From assembly GCF_019209865.1 (NCBI RefSeq), contig NZ_JAHUTT010000018.1, positions 1 to 59,233 of the forward strand: a stretch of DNA of 59,233 nucleotides, read 5' to 3'. The notes under the pieces were generated by a model, which worked only from the letters and a program-made list of their open reading frames with translations, made no database searches and had not been told where the DNA came from. The DNA is from Shewanella sp. NIFS-20-20 (GTDB lineage: Bacteria > Pseudomonadota > Gammaproteobacteria > Enterobacterales > Shewanellaceae). Shown here one piece after another: positions 9,586 through 19,086 of this stretch. Position numbers and translations under genes: made by a program. Position 1 is the first letter of the stretch. The number at the start of each line of letters is the position of its first letter.

Positions 9586-9721
9586 CGGACCATCCTTGTA
9601 ATCAACACCTTCAACAAGCTTTTACTGTTATTGCTTGCCATGAAGGATTAAAATTAATCCAATTCTTGTTGCCAGTATAACCAACTGGTGTAATTTTGAC
9701 AGACTTGTTAAGAGTTTATCC

Positions 9722-10231
9722 ATGGCTTTACTAAATGTTTTACGCTTTCCCGACGAACGGTTACGCACTGTCGCTACTCCGGTTACCGATTTTGGTGATG
9801 CACTGCAACAGCAAATAGATAACATGTTTGAAACCATGTACCACGAAAAGGGCATTGGACTGGCTGCGACTCAAGTCGACTTTCATCAACAATTAATCGT
9901 CATGGATTTACAGGATGAAGTTGAACGCCCTAAAATCTTCATTAATCCGGTACTATCAAAGCAAAGCGGCGATTTCAGTAATGATGAAGGCTGCTTATCT
10001 GTGCCGGGCATTTACGCCAAGGTTGACCGTTTCGAACAAGTCACCATCACGGCGCAAGATCGGCTGGGTGAAACCTTTACGGTAGATGCTGATGAACTGT
10101 TTGCCATCTGTATTCAACATGAAATGGATCACCTGATGGGCAAGCTATTTGTTGATTATTTATCGCCGCTCAAGCGCCAGCGTATCCGACAAAAGCTTGA
10201 AAAAGCCGCCAGACAACAATCAAAAGACTGA
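9722..10231 (+). CDS. def: Peptide deformylase
   Basis: Removes the formyl group from nascent N-terminal fMet. All three metal/catalytic motifs are present in the 169 residues: GIGLAATQ (motif 1), EGCLSVPG with the metal-binding Cys (motif 2) and QHEMDHLMG (HExxH, motif 3). The usual metal is Fe2+. It is followed 16 bp later by fmt, the enzyme that adds the formyl group; the pair is cotranscribed in most proteobacteria. Confidence 0.97.
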   Translation: MALLNVLRFPDERLRTVATPVTDFGDALQQQIDNMFETMYHEKGIGLAATQVDFHQQLIVMDLQDEVERPKIFINPVLSKQSGDFSNDEGCLSVPGIYAKVDRFEQVTITAQDRLGETFTVDADELFAICIQHEMDHLMGKLFVDYLSPLKRQRIRQKLEKAARQQSKD

Positions 10232-10247
10232 GACAATAGGAAAGCAC

Positions 10248-11207
10248 TTGAAAGCACTAAATATTATTTTTGCCGGTACCCCGGATTTTGCCGCTCGCCA
10301 TCTGCAAGCCTTGATTGACTCACATCACAACATTGTCGCGGTTTATACTCAGCCAGATCGCCCCGCCGGTCGTGGCAAAAAACTGACACCAAGCCCAGTG
10401 AAGTCACTGGCACTGGAACATGATATCCCTGTTTATCAACCCGCATCCCTGCGTAATGAAGAAGCGCAGCAGGAGCTGGCCGCACTGAACGCCGACCTGA
10501 TGGTGGTTGTAGCCTACGGCCTTATCCTGCCCAAAGTAATACTGGATATGCCAAAGCTGGGCTGTATTAACGTCCATGGTTCTATTCTGCCCCGCTGGCG
10601 CGGTGCTGCGCCGATCCAGCGCGCACTGTGGGCCGGTGATGAAGAAACCGGTGTCACCATTATGCAGATGGATGTCGGTCTGGATACTGGCGATATGCTG
10701 CTCAAGACTCAGCTGAAAATTGAAGATGAAGATACCTCCGCCAGCCTGTATGAAAAGCTGGCTGCTCAGGGGCCTGAAGCTCTGTTGGAAGCCCTGGATG
10801 GTTTGGCTGCGGGGACCTTGCCACCGGAAAAGCAGGATGAATCTTTGGCTAACTATGCTGAGAAGCTGAGCAAAGAAGAAGCCCGCTTGGACTGGAGCAA
10901 GCCTGCGCTGAATCTGTGGCGTGAAATCCGAGCCTTTAACCCATGGCCAATCAGCCACTTCGATCACGAAGGCAATACCATTAAAGTCCAGCAGGCAAGC
11001 GTGAAAGTCGAACCTGCAAATGCTGCGCCGGGCACGATTATTGCCGCCGGTAAGCAAGGGCTGGAGATCGCCACCGGCGAAGGTATTCTGGTACTTAATA
11101 TGATGCAATTGCCGGGCAAGAAACCTCTGGCCGTTGCCGATATCCTCAATGCCCGCGGTGAATGGTTTACCCCTGGTACTGTATTGGCCGGTCCACAAGC
11201 AGAGTAA
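10248..11207 (+). CDS. fmt: Methionyl-tRNA formyltransferase
   Basis: Formylates Met-tRNAfMet using 10-formyl-THF. The 319 residues show [14 protein letters not shown] at the N-terminus, [13 protein letters not shown], the catalytic block [20 protein letters not shown] with HGS, and a C-terminal tRNA-binding domain. The start is TTG at 10248, with AGGA eight bases upstream; similarity starts right after it. Base use is odd: the gene is richer in G+C and strongly favours CTG for Leu, while def and rsmB on either side favour TTA/TTG/CTA, and a long open frame exists on its antisense strand. The protein itself looks ordinary for Shewanella, so gene conversion by a related gene is possible. Confidence 0.96.
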   Translation: MKALNIIFAGTPDFAARHLQALIDSHHNIVAVYTQPDRPAGRGKKLTPSPVKSLALEHDIPVYQPASLRNEEAQQELAALNADLMVVVAYGLILPKVILDMPKLGCINVHGSILPRWRGAAPIQRALWAGDEETGVTIMQMDVGLDTGDMLLKTQLKIEDEDTSASLYEKLAAQGPEALLEALDGLAAGTLPPEKQDESLANYAEKLSKEEARLDWSKPALNLWREIRAFNPWPISHFDHEGNTIKVQQASVKVEPANAAPGTIIAAGKQGLEIATGEGILVLNMMQLPGKKPLAVADILNARGEWFTPGTVLAGPQAE

Positions 11208-11210
11208 TCA

Positions 11211-12491
11211 ATGAATATTCGAGCACTGGCGGCCAAAGCCGTCTATGACGTTCTGGAACGCGGCGTATCGCTATCAGTCGCCCTTCCTCAGCAACAACAA
11301 GCGCTTGCCAATGGTAAAGACAAAGCCTTATTGGCCGAAATTTGCTATGGCGTGATGCGAGCGCTGCCACAATTAGATAACTGTGTCAGTGACTGTTTGA
11401 GTAAACCCTTTAAAGGAAAACAGCGGATAATCTACCAACTCTTATTGGTCGGTTGTTATCAACTGTATTTTACTCGTATCCCCGCTCATGCTGCTATTTC
11501 TGAAACCGCAGAAGCCTGTCGCCAGTTGAAGTTTGAGGGCATGGTTAAGGTGGTTAATGGAGTACTACGCACCATCCAGCGTAACGAGACTCCACTCAGT
11601 GAAGCCAATGACACCCTAAAATTTAATACGCCCGCTTGGATCATCAAACGTCTACAGCAAGCCTATCCTGATGATTGGCAAGCGGTCATTGAACAAAGCC
11701 ATCAGCGGCCACCGATGTGGCTGCGCAACAATCGCCGCGGCCAAACTAGAGACGCCTACTTAGCGCAGTTACAGCAAGCCGATATTAGTGCATCTGCCGG
11801 TTCTAGCCCCGACGCTATCTTACTCGAAAGCCCCAAAGATGTGGCCTTGCTGCCCCACTTCTTTGACGGTGCGGTTTCAGTTCAAGATGGTGCGGCGCAA
11901 TGGGCTGCAACCTTATTAGCCCCTCAAGATGGCGAGTTAGTGCTTGATGCCTGCGCCGCCCCTGGTGGCAAAAGTTGTCACTTATTAGAGCAAGCCGACA
12001 TCAATCTAGTTGCGGTTGACTTTGATGAGGCTCGACTGCAACGAGTCAAAGACAATCTCCAGCGCTTACAGTTAAGTGCCGAAGTTATCCATGGTGATGC
12101 CGCCAATATCGATGCGTGGTGGCAGGGCAATAAGTTTGATCGCATTCTGCTCGACGCCCCTTGCTCAGCGACAGGAGTGATCCGTCGCCACCCTGATATT
12201 AAGTGGTTACGTAAATCACAAGATATTGAAGAGCTGGCGCAGTTACAGCGCCAAATTTTAGATCATTGCTGGCAATGGTTGCAGCCAGGTGGCCAGTTAC
12301 TTTATGCAACTTGCTCTATTTTGCCCCAAGAAAATGCTCAGCAAATCCAAGCCTTTCTTGAACGCACAAAAGATGCCACACTGCTGCCAATTGCACAGCA
12401 ATCTCCGGCGGAAATTGGTTGGCAAATTTTGCCAGGCACCCAAGGGATGGACGGCTTTTATTACGCCATATTGCAAAAATCAGCACAATAA
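11211..12491 (+). CDS. rsmB: 16S rRNA m5C967 methyltransferase
   Basis: SAM-dependent methylation of C967 in 16S rRNA. The 426 residues carry an N-terminal NusB-like helical domain (about 1-140) and a Rossmann methyltransferase domain: LDACAAPGGKSCHLLE (SAM motif I), LLDAPCSATGVIRRHPD (motif IV) and LLYATCSI (motif VI with the nucleophilic Cys). It begins three bases after fmt, in the def-fmt-rsmB-trkA order seen in E. coli. Confidence 0.96.
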   Translation: MNIRALAAKAVYDVLERGVSLSVALPQQQQALANGKDKALLAEICYGVMRALPQLDNCVSDCLSKPFKGKQRIIYQLLLVGCYQLYFTRIPAHAAISETAEACRQLKFEGMVKVVNGVLRTIQRNETPLSEANDTLKFNTPAWIIKRLQQAYPDDWQAVIEQSHQRPPMWLRNNRRGQTRDAYLAQLQQADISASAGSSPDAILLESPKDVALLPHFFDGAVSVQDGAAQWAATLLAPQDGELVLDACAAPGGKSCHLLEQADINLVAVDFDEARLQRVKDNLQRLQLSAEVIHGDAANIDAWWQGNKFDRILLDAPCSATGVIRRHPDIKWLRKSQDIEELAQLQRQILDHCWQWLQPGGQLLYATCSILPQENAQQIQAFLERTKDATLLPIAQQSPAEIGWQILPGTQGMDGFYYAILQKSAQ

Positions 12492-12506
12492 AACACAGGC
12501 AACGAC

Positions 12507-13916
12507 ATGAAAATTATTATCTTAGGCGCAGGCCAAGTGGGCGGCACCTTAGCTGAAAACTTAGTTGATGAAAACAATGACATCACCATAGTCGACAGTG
12601 ACCGCGACCGCTTAAGAATGCTGCAAGATAAATTCGATTTACGTGTCGTTGTCGGTCATGGGGCTCACCCCGATGTGTTGAAGGAAGCCGGGGCCGAAGA
12701 CGCCGACATGCTCATTGCGGTCACCAATAGCGATGAATGCAATATGGCGGCATGCCAAATTGCATTCACCCTCTTTGGCACCCCAACGAAGATCGCTCGT
12801 ATCCGCTCAGAACCCTATCTTAATATGCAGGATAAACTGTTTATTAACAGTGAAACCAAGAACGCAGATTGCCGACCTCGCGGGGGGTTTGTGATTGATG
12901 AGCTGATTGCCCCCGAACAGTTGGTGACCGCTTACATACAGCGATTGGTAGCATATCCTGGCGCTTTGCAAGTCATGGAGTTTGCTGAAGGCAAGGTGAG
13001 TTTGGTGGCAGTGCGTGCTTATTATGGCGGCCCTCTGGTGGGTAATGCCTTGGCAGCACTGCGCGAACACATGCCAAATATTGATACCCGGGTGGCCGCC
13101 ATTTTTCGCCAAGGGCGACCGATTATGCCGCGGGGCACAACGATTATTGAGGCTGACGATGAAGTTTTTTTCGTTGCCGATAGTCGCCATATTCGTGCGG
13201 TAATGAGTGAAATGCAAAAACTGGATAACTCCTACCGCAATATTATGATTGCCGGTGGCGGCAATATCGGTTTAGGTCTGGCGAAGAAATTAGAGCGCAA
13301 TCATTCGGTCAAACTCATCGAACATAATGCCATTCGCGCCGAGGTGTTATCGGAAAAGCTCGAAAACACCACCGTTTTTTGTGGCGATGCTTCAGATCAA
13401 GAATTATTGCTCGAAGAGCACATAGATCAAACCGATGTGTTTATCGCCGTCACCAATGATGATGAAGTCAATATCATGTCGGCCCTGCTCGCTAAACGCA
13501 TGGGGGCCAAGAAAGTCATGGTGCTTATCCAGCGAGAAGCCTATGTCGATATTGTTCAAGAAGCCAATATTGATATTGCTATTTCACCACAACAGGCCAC
13601 AATTTCAGCGTTACTTACCCATATTCGCCAAGGGGATATCTGTAACGTTTACTCGTTAAGACGTGGTGCCGCCGAAGCCATTGAAGCCATTGCTCACGGT
13701 GATGAAAGCACCTCGCGAGTCGTGGGCAAACAAGTCGGAAGTATTAAGTTACCGCCGGGCACGACCATTGGTGCCATTGTTCGTGATGATGAAGTCTTGA
13801 TGGCACACGACCGCACGGTGATAGAACAAGGTGACCACGTCATCTTATTTTTGGTGAATAAGAAATTTATCGGTGAAGTAGAGAAGTTGTTCCAGCCGAG
13901 CGCCTTTTTCTTTTAA
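12507..13916 (+). CDS. trkA: Trk potassium uptake system, NAD-binding regulatory subunit TrkA
   Basis: Cytoplasmic ring subunit gating TrkH. Two RCK repeats: the first starts [19 protein letters not shown], the second [18 protein letters not shown] near residue 235; each is followed by a TrkA-C domain. At 469 residues it is about ten longer than E. coli TrkA; the extra residues lie around 112-123 ([15 protein letters not shown]), in the linker of the first half. It is followed 16 bp later by a trkH gene, so subunit and channel are likely cotranscribed. Confidence 0.95.
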   Translation: MKIIILGAGQVGGTLAENLVDENNDITIVDSDRDRLRMLQDKFDLRVVVGHGAHPDVLKEAGAEDADMLIAVTNSDECNMAACQIAFTLFGTPTKIARIRSEPYLNMQDKLFINSETKNADCRPRGGFVIDELIAPEQLVTAYIQRLVAYPGALQVMEFAEGKVSLVAVRAYYGGPLVGNALAALREHMPNIDTRVAAIFRQGRPIMPRGTTIIEADDEVFFVADSRHIRAVMSEMQKLDNSYRNIMIAGGGNIGLGLAKKLERNHSVKLIEHNAIRAEVLSEKLENTTVFCGDASDQELLLEEHIDQTDVFIAVTNDDEVNIMSALLAKRMGAKKVMVLIQREAYVDIVQEANIDIAISPQQATISALLTHIRQGDICNVYSLRRGAAEAIEAIAHGDESTSRVVGKQVGSIKLPPGTTIGAIVRDDEVLMAHDRTVIEQGDHVILFLVNKKFIGEVEKLFQPSAFFF

Positions 13917-13932
13917 AAATTTGGTAGTGCCC

Positions 13933-15375
13933 ATGCTCAACCTGCGGCCACTGATGTTTATCTTGGGGGTTTTTCTCTCCATGATGGCAGGCTTTATGCT
14001 AATCCCGTTAATTTTCTCGTTACTCAATGGCGAGGAAACTTTAGGTGCTTTTAGCATATCGCTGCTAGCGACTGGCGTCGTCGCGACCTTGTGCCTACGC
14101 GGAGGTCAACGTCGGCAGTTGCAACTCAATATTCGCGATATGTTTTTACTCACCAGCCTCACTTGGCTTGTGGTTAGCCTCTTTGCCGCCCTGCCGTTTA
14201 CTCTCTATCATGGTATCAACTATACCGATGCCTTTTTTGAAACCATGTCTGGCGTCACGACCACCGGCTCGACCGTACTATCCAATTTAGATCAGATGGC
14301 GCACAGTATTTTAATCTGGCGCTCATTACTGCAATGGCTCGGTGGCATTGGCTTTATCGTGATGGCGGTGGCAATCTTACCCTTTCTCAATGTCGGCGGT
14401 ATGCGCCTTTTTAGAACAGAATCGTCTGATTGGAGCGATAAAACCGTACCTCGCACTCAAAACATGGCCAAGCACTTGTTCTATGTCTATGTTTTTCTAA
14501 CGTTCCTTTGTGCGCTTGGATACCACTGGGCTGGCATGAGTTGGTTTGATGCCTCAAATCATGCCATGACGACCTTATCGACAGGGGGCTACTCGACCTC
14601 TGATAAGTCCATGGCTAACTTTAGTGATTCCGCTCAATGGATTGGCACTATTTTCATGTTTGCCGGCGGCCTGCCATTACTGCTATTTATGCAAAGCTTA
14701 CGGCAAAAGAGTCTCAAGGTTTGGCAAGATGCCCAAGTGATCGGCTTCTGTAAATTTGTCACCTTAGTGTCATTCTGCCTAGCGCTGTGGTTATGGTCAC
14801 AACATACCTTCACCTTCAATGATGCCATTCGCCTAGCCAGCTTCAACGTCGTCTCGGTTGTCACAACCACCGGATACGGCTTAACCGACTACAGTCAGTG
14901 GGGCGCACTGGCTAATATCACCTTTTTATTTTTGATGTTTGCTGGCAGCTGTTCGGGTTCAACGTCGGGCGGAATTAAAATCTTTAGATTTCAAATTGCT
15001 GGCGCCATCATGCGCGAGCAATTGAAGCAACAAATTCACCCGAGCGGCGTGTTCCGCCAACGCTACAATCGCCGCCTGATCGCCGATGACATCGTGCGTT
15101 CAATCGTTACGTTTTTCTTATTATTTTTTGGCGTTATCGTGGCGCTGTCGATTGTGTTGGTGCTGACAGGCCTAGATCCTGTCACCAGCTTTACTGGTGC
15201 ATTAACCGCGGTATCGAACGTTGGCCCTGGGCTTGGAGACACTATTGGGCCGGCGGGTAATTTTGCCAGCCTTCCCGATGTAGCCAAGTGGGCACTGGCC
15301 GCAGGCATGCTATTAGGTCGACTGGAAATTCTTACTATTGCGGTATTGTTTCACCCTAGTTTTTGGAAATACTAG
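13933..15375 (+). CDS. trkH: Trk-type potassium transporter TrkH (copy 1)
   Basis: Ion-conducting membrane subunit of the Trk system, about ten hydrophobic segments in 480 residues. Four pore-loop filter sequences can be read: VTTTGSTV, STGGYST, VTTTGYG and VSNVGPGLG, each centred on the conserved glycine. The ATG at 13933 is chosen (MLNLRPLMF); GTG and TTG codons lie 6 and 12 bases upstream. It differs clearly from the second TrkH at 16919-18376 in its N-terminus and in filters two and three. Directly downstream of trkA. Confidence 0.9.
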   Translation: MLNLRPLMFILGVFLSMMAGFMLIPLIFSLLNGEETLGAFSISLLATGVVATLCLRGGQRRQLQLNIRDMFLLTSLTWLVVSLFAALPFTLYHGINYTDAFFETMSGVTTTGSTVLSNLDQMAHSILIWRSLLQWLGGIGFIVMAVAILPFLNVGGMRLFRTESSDWSDKTVPRTQNMAKHLFYVYVFLTFLCALGYHWAGMSWFDASNHAMTTLSTGGYSTSDKSMANFSDSAQWIGTIFMFAGGLPLLLFMQSLRQKSLKVWQDAQVIGFCKFVTLVSFCLALWLWSQHTFTFNDAIRLASFNVVSVVTTTGYGLTDYSQWGALANITFLFLMFAGSCSGSTSGGIKIFRFQIAGAIMREQLKQQIHPSGVFRQRYNRRLIADDIVRSIVTFFLLFFGVIVALSIVLVLTGLDPVTSFTGALTAVSNVGPGLGDTIGPAGNFASLPDVAKWALAAGMLLGRLEILTIAVLFHPSFWKY

Positions 15376-15389
15376 GGCGAAGCTTGATG

Positions 15390-15929
15390 CTAGCGATTTA
15401 ACAGGGTCGGCAAATGATCGGCGTAAGTATCAACATCTTGCCAATCGGTGTAGTCAATCACTGCTTTCGGATCGGTGGGGCCATCAGTCATTTTCATGAT
15501 AAATCGAATGGCAATACTGTCGAGCCACGGCCATGACGGATAGTCCACCTTACCGGCAATGATTTTGACGTCTTGCGGATGCCAAGGCGATAGAGTTAAA
15601 AATTTCTGCAAATACTTATTGTTTTCCGGAATGCGCTTTTCAGGTTTGCGCGCCACCACGTTGACACAAAAAAAGCTATTCGCTAACGAGGCCAATTGCG
15701 CTTGATGTTGCTCAATGAATTTAAACACTGACTTATCATAAGTGCCGTAGAGAACGCAGGCACCAAAGCAGACCACATCATAATCAGCCCAGCGGATCTC
15801 TTGAGGTAAGGCGTTAATATTAAAGCAGTCGCAATGATGTCCTTGGCTGCTGAGCCGAGTTGAAATCGCGTTGGCGATCTTAGCCGTGTGCCCACCGCGC
15901 GTAAAATACAATACCAATACTGAAGCCAT
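15390..15929 (-). CDS. HemG-family flavodoxin-like protoporphyrinogen oxidase (copy 1)
   Basis: A long-chain-flavodoxin protein of 179 residues related to HemG, which oxidises protoporphyrinogen IX to protoporphyrin IX and passes electrons to the quinone pool. Visible: the FMN phosphate loop YFTRGGHTAKIA, FGACVLYGTYDK, and the HemG-specific VNVVARKPEKR insert followed by KFL. The start at 15929 (MASVLVLYF) has AAGGA nearby. It is convergent with trkH copy 1 and is a paralog of the gene at 16395-16919. Which of the two supplies the main activity cannot be told; this copy is the more divergent in the first half. Confidence 0.8.
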   Translation of the reverse strand: MASVLVLYFTRGGHTAKIANAISTRLSSQGHHCDCFNINALPQEIRWADYDVVCFGACVLYGTYDKSVFKFIEQHQAQLASLANSFFCVNVVARKPEKRIPENNKYLQKFLTLSPWHPQDVKIIAGKVDYPSWPWLDSIAIRFIMKMTDGPTDPKAVIDYTDWQDVDTYADHLPTLLNR

Positions 15930-16044
15930 ACTGTTCCTTGCTGAAAGTTTTGCTGATTGTGGCAATATTTCGCCAGAGTGTCATGTGCCGAGTCACTAAT
16001 TACCAAGCTCCATCACACACCATTAGCGTAGCAATAATTGGGTT

Positions 16045-16074
16045 AACCAATTAGAATAAGCTAATGAATTGGTT
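16045..16074. promoter_or_regulatory. Candidate ArsR-type operator upstream of the regulator
   Basis: AACCAATT (16045-16052) and AATTGGTT (16067-16074) form an 8-bp inverted repeat 18 bp before the regulator's ATG, between the divergent hemG-like and regulator genes. ArsR proteins commonly repress their own divergent promoters through such repeats; this assignment is inference. Confidence 0.35.
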
Positions 16075-16092
16075 GAGAGGATCTTAAAAAGC

Positions 16093-16398
16093 ATGGAAAA
16101 AGTTATTGATAAGACTGAAATGGTCAATAATGCCGAGCAAGCTGCTAAGTGGCTCAAAGCGATTGCTAACCCTTATCGCTTAATGATTTTGTGCCAATTA
16201 CTCGACCATGAATATTGCGTTAACGAGATGAATGAGCATATTCCACTAAGCCAATCAGCCCTGTCACAACACTTGGCCGTGTTACGCAAAGAACAATTAG
16301 TCGATTGCCGAAAAAGCTCGCAAATCGTGTATTACCGCCTTAAAAACGATAAGGTGCGCGAAGTTATCGCCATCATGTACAAGCAATTTTGCAGCTAA
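16093..16398 (+). CDS. ArsR-family winged-helix repressor
   Basis: A 101-residue ArsR/SmtB-type regulator. After a short N-terminus the core reads AKWLKAIANPYRLMILCQLL, the recognition helix is LSQSALSQHLAVLRKE, and the beta-wing is KSSQIVYYRL. There is no ELCVCDL metal site. Cys occur in ILC, the YCVNEM helix, DCRK and the C-terminal FCS; two of these match the general placement of the redox Cys in BigR/SqrR/YgaV-type sulfur- or thiol-sensing members. ATG 16093 has AGAGG 12 bases upstream; an upstream TTG has none. It lies between two hemG-family genes. Confidence 0.85.
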   Translation: MEKVIDKTEMVNNAEQAAKWLKAIANPYRLMILCQLLDHEYCVNEMNEHIPLSQSALSQHLAVLRKEQLVDCRKSSQIVYYRLKNDKVREVIAIMYKQFCS

Positions 16399-16919
16399 AG
16401 TTGAGCGAATTTTTCAGCCAAATCATCGACACTCTGCCAATCGGTAAACTCATAACTTTGACGGGTATCCGTCGGTCCCTTGGTCATCCATAAGATAAAT
16501 TGGATCATTCTTTTATCAAACCACCCCAAGGCAGGAAAGTTAATACGACCGGCTAACACCCACACTAATTTAGGCTGCCACGGACTCTTTATTAAGAATT
16601 TAACCATATAGGGGTTGGTGTTAGGGCGATTTTTATTGGCTTTCCTTGCCACCAGATTCACGTTAAAAAAGCCACTCTGGCATTGATTTAAGCGCTGCTG
16701 ATGACGCTCAATAAAGCGACACAGCTCTGGACGATAGTGTCCATAACGAATGCTAGCGCCAATTAATATCTTGTCACTTTCAGCCAAATCCTGAGCACTG
16801 GCTTGCTCAATCGATAGCAATTTAACCGCATGATGGGACAAACAATGCTGCTGGATCCGCTCAGCAATCCGTAATGTTTGTCCATCAACGCTAGAATACA
16901 AGATTAAGGCTTGGCGCAT
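16395..16919 (-). CDS. hemG: Protoporphyrinogen oxidase, menaquinone/quinone-dependent (HemG, copy 2)
   Basis: A 174-residue HemG: FMN loop ILYSSVDGQTLRIAERI, IGASIRYGHYRPEL (close to E. coli IGASIRYGHY), and the membrane/substrate insert VNLVARKANKNRP followed by LAGRINFPALGWFD. Its ATG overlaps the last base of the upstream trkH stop (TAATG), so the two are coupled, as in E. coli trkH-hemG. Its stop overlaps the 3' end of the convergent ArsR gene by four bases. By position and motifs this is the orthodox HemG of the pair. Confidence 0.9.
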   Translation of the reverse strand: MRQALILYSSVDGQTLRIAERIQQHCLSHHAVKLLSIEQASAQDLAESDKILIGASIRYGHYRPELCRFIERHQQRLNQCQSGFFNVNLVARKANKNRPNTNPYMVKFLIKSPWQPKLVWVLAGRINFPALGWFDKRMIQFILWMTKGPTDTRQSYEFTDWQSVDDLAEKFAQL

Positions 16920-18376
16920 TAATTTTTCCAAAATGTCGGGGTGAATAACACCAATAACGTGAAGACTTCCAGTCGACCAAACATCATAGCCACCAATAAC
17001 ACCCACTTGGCACCATCTGAAATACCAGCGTAATTACTGGCCACCTCACCGAGCCCTGGGCCCAGGTTATTTAAACAGGCGGCTGTCGCACTAAAGGCGG
17101 TAATGTTATCAAGCCCAAGCGCCATTAGGATCAGCATACAAACCACGAACACTAAGGTGTATGCCGAAAAGAATCCCCACACCGCATCGATCACTCGATC
17201 CGGCAATGCGGTGTTACCTAAACGAATCGAAAACAGCGCCTTGGGATGGACTAAGCGCTTGAGTTCGCGTGAACCTTGCAACAACAACAAGATCATTCGC
17301 ATGACCTTAATGCCACCAGCCGTCGAGCCACCACAGCCACCGATAAAACTAGAAAAGAGCAGCAACATAGGTAAAAACAACGGCCATAAATGGAAGCTTT
17401 CTGTGCCAAAGCCGGCGGTGGTCGAAATAGAAACCGATTGAAACAAGGCGTAATCTAAGGTTTGCTCGGCGGAATCATAAATCCCACTTTGATAGAGAGT
17501 TACAAAACAAATAGCCGTTAATATCAGCTGGATGGCGATTAATATTTTGAATTCGGTATCGCGAAAATAGACTTTAAAATTAATCCCGCGCCGTGAAAAC
17601 GCCGCAAAGTGGACACTAAAGTTCACTGCGGCCACCAATAGGAAAAACACGCAAATAAGATTAATCGCAGGACTATTGAAATAGCCCATACTGGCATCGT
17701 GAGTCGAAAACCCGCCAATGGCAATAGTGGAGAATGAGTGACAGACGGCATCAAAAAAACTCATACCAGCGACCCAATAGGCCAATGCACAGGCAATAGT
17801 GAGTAACAAATAGATATACCACAAGGCTTTCGCGGTTTCCGCTATCCTTGGCGTCATCTTACTGTCTTTGACTGGCCCAGGTATTTCTGCTCGATAAAGC
17901 TGCATCCCCCCAACCCCCAATACTGGCAGAATCGCCACCGCCAGCACAATGATCCCCATGCCGCCTAGCCATTGCAGTAAATGCCTATAAAACAAAATGG
18001 CTTTTGGCAGGGTATCTAAGCCAACAATCACCGTCGCTCCCGTGGTGGTCAAGGCTGAAAATGATTCAAAGAAACTGTCAGTGACGCTGAGATCTGGCTG
18101 ATTAGAGAAAATAAACGGCAGCGCACCGATGGACCCCAGTACGCCCCAGAACAACACCACAATCAGAAAGCCTTCGCGAGTGCGCAACTCACTCTTAAAT
18201 TGACGGTTCGGATACCACAGGACAAACCCCATCAACAGGCTCACAAAAAATGACTGAATAAAGGCCGCCCCACCGCCGTCTTTATACAGAACAGCCACCA
18301 TCGCTGGTGGCAGCATTGTGATAGAAAACAGGCCTATCAATAGCCCGGTAATTCTAATAATTGTTCGATATTGCAT
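16919..18376 (-). CDS. trkH: Trk-type potassium transporter TrkH (copy 2, E. coli-like)
   Basis: Membrane pore subunit of Trk, 485 residues. It starts MQYRTIIRITGLLIGLFS and has filters LTTTGATV, IAIGGFSTHD, STTAGFG and LNNLGPGLGE, which are close to E. coli TrkH. It is cotranscribed with hemG as in E. coli, where this cluster also lies beside pepQ and fadBA. TrkA is encoded 3 kb away with the other TrkH; both channels could share it. Ribosome site for ATG 18376 is weak. Confidence 0.93.
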   Translation of the reverse strand: MQYRTIIRITGLLIGLFSITMLPPAMVAVLYKDGGGAAFIQSFFVSLLMGFVLWYPNRQFKSELRTREGFLIVVLFWGVLGSIGALPFIFSNQPDLSVTDSFFESFSALTTTGATVIVGLDTLPKAILFYRHLLQWLGGMGIIVLAVAILPVLGVGGMQLYRAEIPGPVKDSKMTPRIAETAKALWYIYLLLTIACALAYWVAGMSFFDAVCHSFSTIAIGGFSTHDASMGYFNSPAINLICVFFLLVAAVNFSVHFAAFSRRGINFKVYFRDTEFKILIAIQLILTAICFVTLYQSGIYDSAEQTLDYALFQSVSISTTAGFGTESFHLWPLFLPMLLLFSSFIGGCGGSTAGGIKVMRMILLLLQGSRELKRLVHPKALFSIRLGNTALPDRVIDAVWGFFSAYTLVFVVCMLILMALGLDNITAFSATAACLNNLGPGLGEVASNYAGISDGAKWVLLVAMMFGRLEVFTLLVLFTPTFWKN

Positions 18377-18459
18377 GATTTTTATGTTGTCGCCCTAATG
18401 AGGCTCATTCAATTAAACGCTATTTTGGCATAACTCGCTGATTTGGCATAACACCAAGA

Positions 18460-19086
18460 CTAGTTTAACCGCACGCTCAAGGCCATTAGCTGCAACCGTC
18501 CTTGAAATTGTGCCTGCACTGCCGTTAGTAACGCTGGCCATTGCTTAATGCTTACTTCAAACTCGACCCGCACTTCTTGCTCGAAGTAACGGGCCGTCAA
18601 TAAAGCATCAAATTTATTCAGTAAATATTCCATATCCATCAGCTCGTGATAACCGCAGACGACTTGTGCCGGATACCTTAACTGTTTTTGCCGCTTTGCC
18701 ACCAAGGTCAGGCAGTGACGCACCCCTGAAGTATATGCTCGAACCAAGCCCCCGACACCAAGCTTGGTGCCGCCATAGTATCGTACGACCACCGCGCCAA
18801 CCTCCCCTAAATCACTGCCTGACAATAACGCTAACATGGGCCGGCCCGCGCTGCCCGCCGGCTCACCATCGTCACTGGATTTGATGCTGACATCATTATC
18901 TGGCGCAGCCCACCTCGCCGCATAACAATAGTGGCTGGCATTGGGCCATTGCTGGCGGATCTCCGCCAGTCGGTGGTTAAACTCAGGTTCACTGGTCACT
19001 GGAAACACAAAAGAGATAAAGCGACTCTGCTTTATCTCTTCTTCAAACTGTACCTCTTGATCAGGTACAAAGTACGATTCAATCAA
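18460..19086 (-). CDS. yigZ: IMPACT/YigZ family protein
   Basis: A 208-residue YigZ/UPF0029 protein. The N-terminal domain includes RFISFVFPV, a [17 protein letters not shown] block and the signature [16 protein letters not shown]; a smaller C-terminal ferredoxin-like domain follows. The eukaryotic IMPACT relatives regulate translation; the bacterial role is unsettled. Its ATG lies eight bases inside the 3' end of pepQ, so they are coupled. Confidence 0.92.
   Translation of the reverse strand: MIESYFVPDQEVQFEEEIKQSRFISFVFPVTSEPEFNHRLAEIRQQWPNASHYCYAARWAAPDNDVSIKSSDDGEPAGSAGRPMLALLSGSDLGEVGAVVVRYYGGTKLGVGGLVRAYTSGVRHCLTLVAKRQKQLRYPAQVVCGYHELMDMEYLLNKFDALLTARYFEQEVRVEFEVSIKQWPALLTAVQAQFQGRLQLMALSVRLN

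Noticed and set aside
10404..11198. 264-codon open frame antisense to fmt
   Set aside because: A by-product of the G/C-rich codon use of fmt; the real fmt protein is unmistakable.
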